The notes under the pieces were generated by a model. The model made no database searches, was not told the DNA's origin, and saw only the letters and a list, made by a program, of their open reading frames with translations. Made by a program: the position numbers and the translations under genes. This document shows positions 62,754-64,000 of a stretch of 64,000 bases of DNA, piece by piece (the stretch's first letter is position 1; every line of letters starts with the position of its first letter). Source of the stretch: Falsirhodobacter flavus. GTDB taxonomy: Bacteria > Pseudomonadota > Alphaproteobacteria > Rhodobacterales > Rhodobacteraceae. The stretch is taken from positions 558,001-622,000 of the forward strand of contig JARWBI010000001.1 of the NCBI GenBank assembly GCA_029846755.1. The letters run 5' to 3'.

Positions 62754-64000
62754 TCAGCCTGCGGTTTGCGCGAAACGGGCCAGCAGGGCGTCGCCCTCGG
62801 TCTTGATCGTCTCGAATGCTTCCTGAACGGTCGTCTCACCTGCGAAGATGCGGTTGTATTCGCGTTCCATGATCGAACGGATCTGCGGATAGAAGCCCAG
62901 ACGGTAGCCCTTGGACCATTCGCCCGACGGCAGCATCAGCTGCTGGATGCCGACCTCGGCAACCGGCTGCTGCTCATACCAGCCTTCCGATTTCGCCAGC
63001 TCGTAAGCCGCTTCGGTGATGGCGACATAGCCGGTGGCCTGGTGATAGAACTTCTGGATTTCGGGAGAGGTCAGGAACTGGAAGAACGACGCGGTGCAGG
63101 CATTCTCCGCATCCGATTTGCCCGACATCGCGAACAGGGCCGCGCCGCCGATGAACGTGTTGGTGCCAGCACCTTCGACCGAATCCCAATAGGGCAGGAA
63201 CGTGGCCGAGAAGGGCATCGACGCCGTCTTCTGCAGACCGCCGAACGAGCCCGACGAGCCGATCCACATCGCGACCTTGCCCTGTTCGAACGGGGTCTGG
63301 TTGTCCGCCCAGCCCGCGCCGTAATAGGCGAACAGGCCCGCATCCTTCCACTCGGCCAGCTTTTCGAACATGTGGATCAGGTTCGGGTCGGTCAGGTTCA
63401 TCTCGGTCCCTTCGACCGAGTCATACCCGTTGTTGTTCGTCGCGAACTGGATGTTGTGGCGCGAGAAGAAGTTCTCGGTGAACTGCCAGGTCAGCTGGCT
63501 GGCGGTCATCGGGATGAAGCCGGCCTCTTTCAGCGCAGGGGCGGAGGCTTCGAATTCCTCCCAAGTTTTAGGCACGTCGAAGCCGGCCTTCTCGAACGCC
63601 TCGGTGTTGATATACATGATCGGCGCGGACGAGTTGAAGGGCATGCCCACGAACTTGCCTTCGCTGTCGGCATAGAAATAGCGCACGCCTTCGATGAACG
63701 CTTCGCGGTCGAAGGTGTGGCCCGCGCCGGTGATCAGATCTTCGGCCGGGATGACGGCGCCGGGGGCGTTGATGATCGTGGCCGCGCCCGCATCGAACAC
63801 TTGAAGGATGTTGGGCTGTTCGCCCGAACGGAAGGCCGCGATGCCCGAGGCCAGCGCTTCTTCATAGGTGCCCTTGGAGATCGGGGTGATCGCGCATTCG
63901 CTTTGGGCTTCGTTGAACTTGGTCGAAAGCTGGTTGATGACCTCGGCATTGGCGCCGCCCATGCCGTGCCACCAGGTGATGCCGGTCGATTGCGCGGTCG
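62754..64000 (-). CDS. ugpB: ABC substrate-binding protein, UgpB type (partial, N-terminus outside window)
   Basis: At least 414 residues; the frame continues past 64000, so the signal peptide is missing. The first residues seen, TAQSTGITWWHGMGGANAEV, are the mature N-terminus of UgpB-like proteins. Later features include TAFEKAGFDVPKTWEEFEA-type family segments, GQIGSSGSFGG-like glycine turns and FFQFLTSPEIQKFYHQATGY. A periplasmic receptor for sn-glycerol-3-phosphate or a related diester in known cases; the ligand here is inferred from family and the matching permeases. Confidence 0.93.
   Translation of the reverse strand, partial: TAQSTGITWWHGMGGANAEVINQLSTKFNEAQSECAITPISKGTYEEALASGIAAFRSGEQPNILQVFDAGAATIINAPGAVIPAEDLITGAGHTFDREAFIEGVRYFYADSEGKFVGMPFNSSAPIMYINTEAFEKAGFDVPKTWEEFEASAPALKEAGFIPMTASQLTWQFTENFFSRHNIQFATNNNGYDSVEGTEMNLTDPNLIHMFEKLAEWKDAGLFAYYGAGWADNQTPFEQGKVAMWIGSSGSFGGLQKTASMPFSATFLPYWDSVEGAGTNTFIGGAALFAMSGKSDAENACTASFFQFLTSPEIQKFYHQATGYVAITEAAYELAKSEGWYEQQPVAEVGIQQLMLPSGEWSKGYRLGFYPQIRSIMEREYNRIFAGETTVQEAFETIKTEGDALLARFAQTAG

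Overview
The window is a 64 kb piece of a GC-rich alphaproteobacterial chromosome, most likely from the order Rhodobacterales. The evidence is the codon use, the 30S/50S operon rpsF-rpsR-rplI, a MetR/MetF pair with B12-dependent MetH, gcvTHP behind a tandem glycine riboswitch, and dense operons joined by ATGA or TGATG overlaps. I cannot name a genus. I see no CRISPR array, prophage or intact insertion sequence. One tRNA gene is present, tRNA-Ala(CGC).

Left part (1-11.4 kb): a Bax-inhibitor-1 family membrane protein with a clear terminator, then a possible broken gene. Next is a leftward six-gene organosulfur operon: an ABC importer of the sulfonate/taurine type, an NtaA/SnaA/DszA-type flavin monooxygenase, a DszC/SfnB-type flavoprotein and a four-repeat rhodanese. 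A LOV-domain (blue-light) histidine kinase with a single-domain response regulator follows.

Glycan region 1 (10.3-19.2 kb): UDP-galactopyranose mutase diverges from a tightly coupled set of glycosyltransferases. Two of these are fused to other enzymes, one to a Gfo/Idh/MocA oxidoreductase and one to a clan GH-A glycoside hydrolase, with an MDR dehydrogenase between them. Housekeeping and transport genes follow: rhomboid protease, inositol monophosphatase, SRPBCC/ArsR pair and an Fsr-type efflux pump. A compact unit of an Asp-rich secreted peptide, an Asp-rich subtilase, an ECF sigma factor and an anti-sigma factor comes next.

Centre (25.8-47.4 kb): C1/methionine and glycine metabolism. metR and metF diverge around a perfect MetR box. 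gcvT-gcvH-gcvP lies behind two glycine aptamers. Then come the tRNA, a TSUP transporter, YceI, the ribosomal operon, a YihY-type membrane protein, an SMR pump, a Kef-type antiporter, and the class Ib ribonucleotide reductase nrdHIEF, with candidate NrdR boxes and a DnaA box upstream. metH lies behind that, preceded by an alpha/beta hydrolase and two tiny coupled membrane proteins, with an inverted repeat overlapping its ribosome-binding site.

Right part (48.3-64 kb): an exopolysaccharide cluster of the Wzx/Wzy type, with flippase, polymerase, chain-length protein, four glycosyltransferases and an ExoY-like priming transferase. It is followed by a PAS-GGDEF-EAL protein that could tie polysaccharide production to c-di-GMP. 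The window ends inside an sn-glycerol-3-phosphate-type ABC importer, ugpB-A-E-C.
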